A stretch of 12,527 nucleotides of DNA from Tannerella sp. (lineage in GTDB: Bacteria; Bacteroidota; Bacteroidia; Bacteroidales; Tannerellaceae), in NCBI GenBank assembly GCA_031283915.1, contig JAITAY010000334.1:1-12527 (forward strand). Direction: 5' to 3'. Shown here one piece after another: positions 12,411-12,527 of this stretch. A program made the translations under genes and the position numbers. The notes beneath the pieces are model-generated. The model was given only the letters and a program-made list of their open reading frames with translations, was not told where the DNA came from and made no database searches. The stretch's first letter is position 1, and each line of letters begins with the position of its first letter.

Positions 12411-12468
12411 ATGTGCAAGATTTCACCTGTTTTTGTGATAGTAAAAAACATAAAACAGACTTGCACAT
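12411..12468 (+). promoter_or_regulatory. Start-codon-sequestering stem-loop of the transposase
   Basis: ATGTGCAAG (12411-12419) pairs perfectly with CTTGCACAT (12460-12468), whose last two bases are the first two of the transposase ATG. Inside, CTGTTTT (12427-12433) pairs with AAAACAG (12452-12458). In a transcript entering from outside, this would hide the start codon, as known for IS10 and IS50. Confidence 0.5.
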
Positions 12469-12527
12469 GGGCGTAAAGGTACAACAAAAAAAGCAAACCA
12501 TCACTCCTTTCGGAGGGATTTCTTTTT
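12467..12527 (+). CDS. Transposase N-terminus, probably IS1380 family (cut by window edge)
   Basis: Twenty codons are visible from ATG at 12467 to the window edge: MGVKVQQKKQTITPFGGISF. The ITPFGG motif close to the N-terminus is characteristic of IS1380-family (DDE) transposases widespread in Bacteroidales. With only 20 residues the family call is tentative, and nothing of the catalytic triad is in view. It is preceded by two inverted repeats, one covering the start codon. Such elements can alter expression of neighbouring genes; here the neighbour is the divergent Gfo/Idh gene. Confidence 0.65.
   Translation, partial: MGVKVQQKKQTITPFGGISF

Overview
The window looks like a chromosomal segment of a Bacteroidales bacterium (phylum Bacteroidota). 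The grounds are an rplM-rpsI-rpsB-tsf cluster whose proteins read like those of Bacteroides and Parabacteroides, TAnnTTTG-type -7 boxes, near absence of Shine-Dalgarno sequences, an ECF sigma factor of the Bacteroidetes type, and a DUF1080 lipoprotein. Genus cannot be fixed from the sequence alone.

Layout. 1-185: start of a leftward gene of unknown function, cut by the window edge. 186-1192: a repeat-rich stretch with no convincing gene. It holds a 12-unit, 21-bp tandem array of near-palindromes, two small hairpins, an 11-base C run and ACACGGAG-type repeats. 1193-4481: three leftward genes, transcribed in the order outer-membrane barrel protein, secreted TIM-barrel sugar isomerase-like protein, two-domain DUF1080 lipoprotein. 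Two related MITE-like repeats with ATACTGCACGCGGT ends lie between and upstream of them. 5000-6757: aspS. 7036-9738: rplM, rpsI, rpsB and tsf, ended by a strong bidirectional terminator. The leaders of rplM and rpsB both contain convincing RNA folds, including a pseudoknot before rplM. 9826-10362: a leftward ECF sigma factor. 10557-11972: a leftward Tat-exported Gfo/Idh/MocA oxidoreductase. 12372-12527: the left part of an insertion sequence, probably IS1380 family, with nested hairpins that cover the transposase start codon.

How it fits together. The rightward half is core translation: tRNA-Asp charging, ribosomal proteins L13, S9 and S2, and EF-Ts. The leftward genes suggest extracytoplasmic sugar chemistry. 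An exported Gfo/Idh oxidoreductase, a sugar isomerase-like TIM barrel and a DUF1080 protein are the classes used in the 3-keto-glycoside route of glycan breakdown. Here the oxidoreductase is separated from the other two by about 6 kb of translation genes, so joint action is an inference. I see no CRISPR array, tRNA, rRNA or clear new defence system. The most notable unexplained signals are the structured ribosomal-protein leaders, the MITE-like family and the palindromic tandem array.
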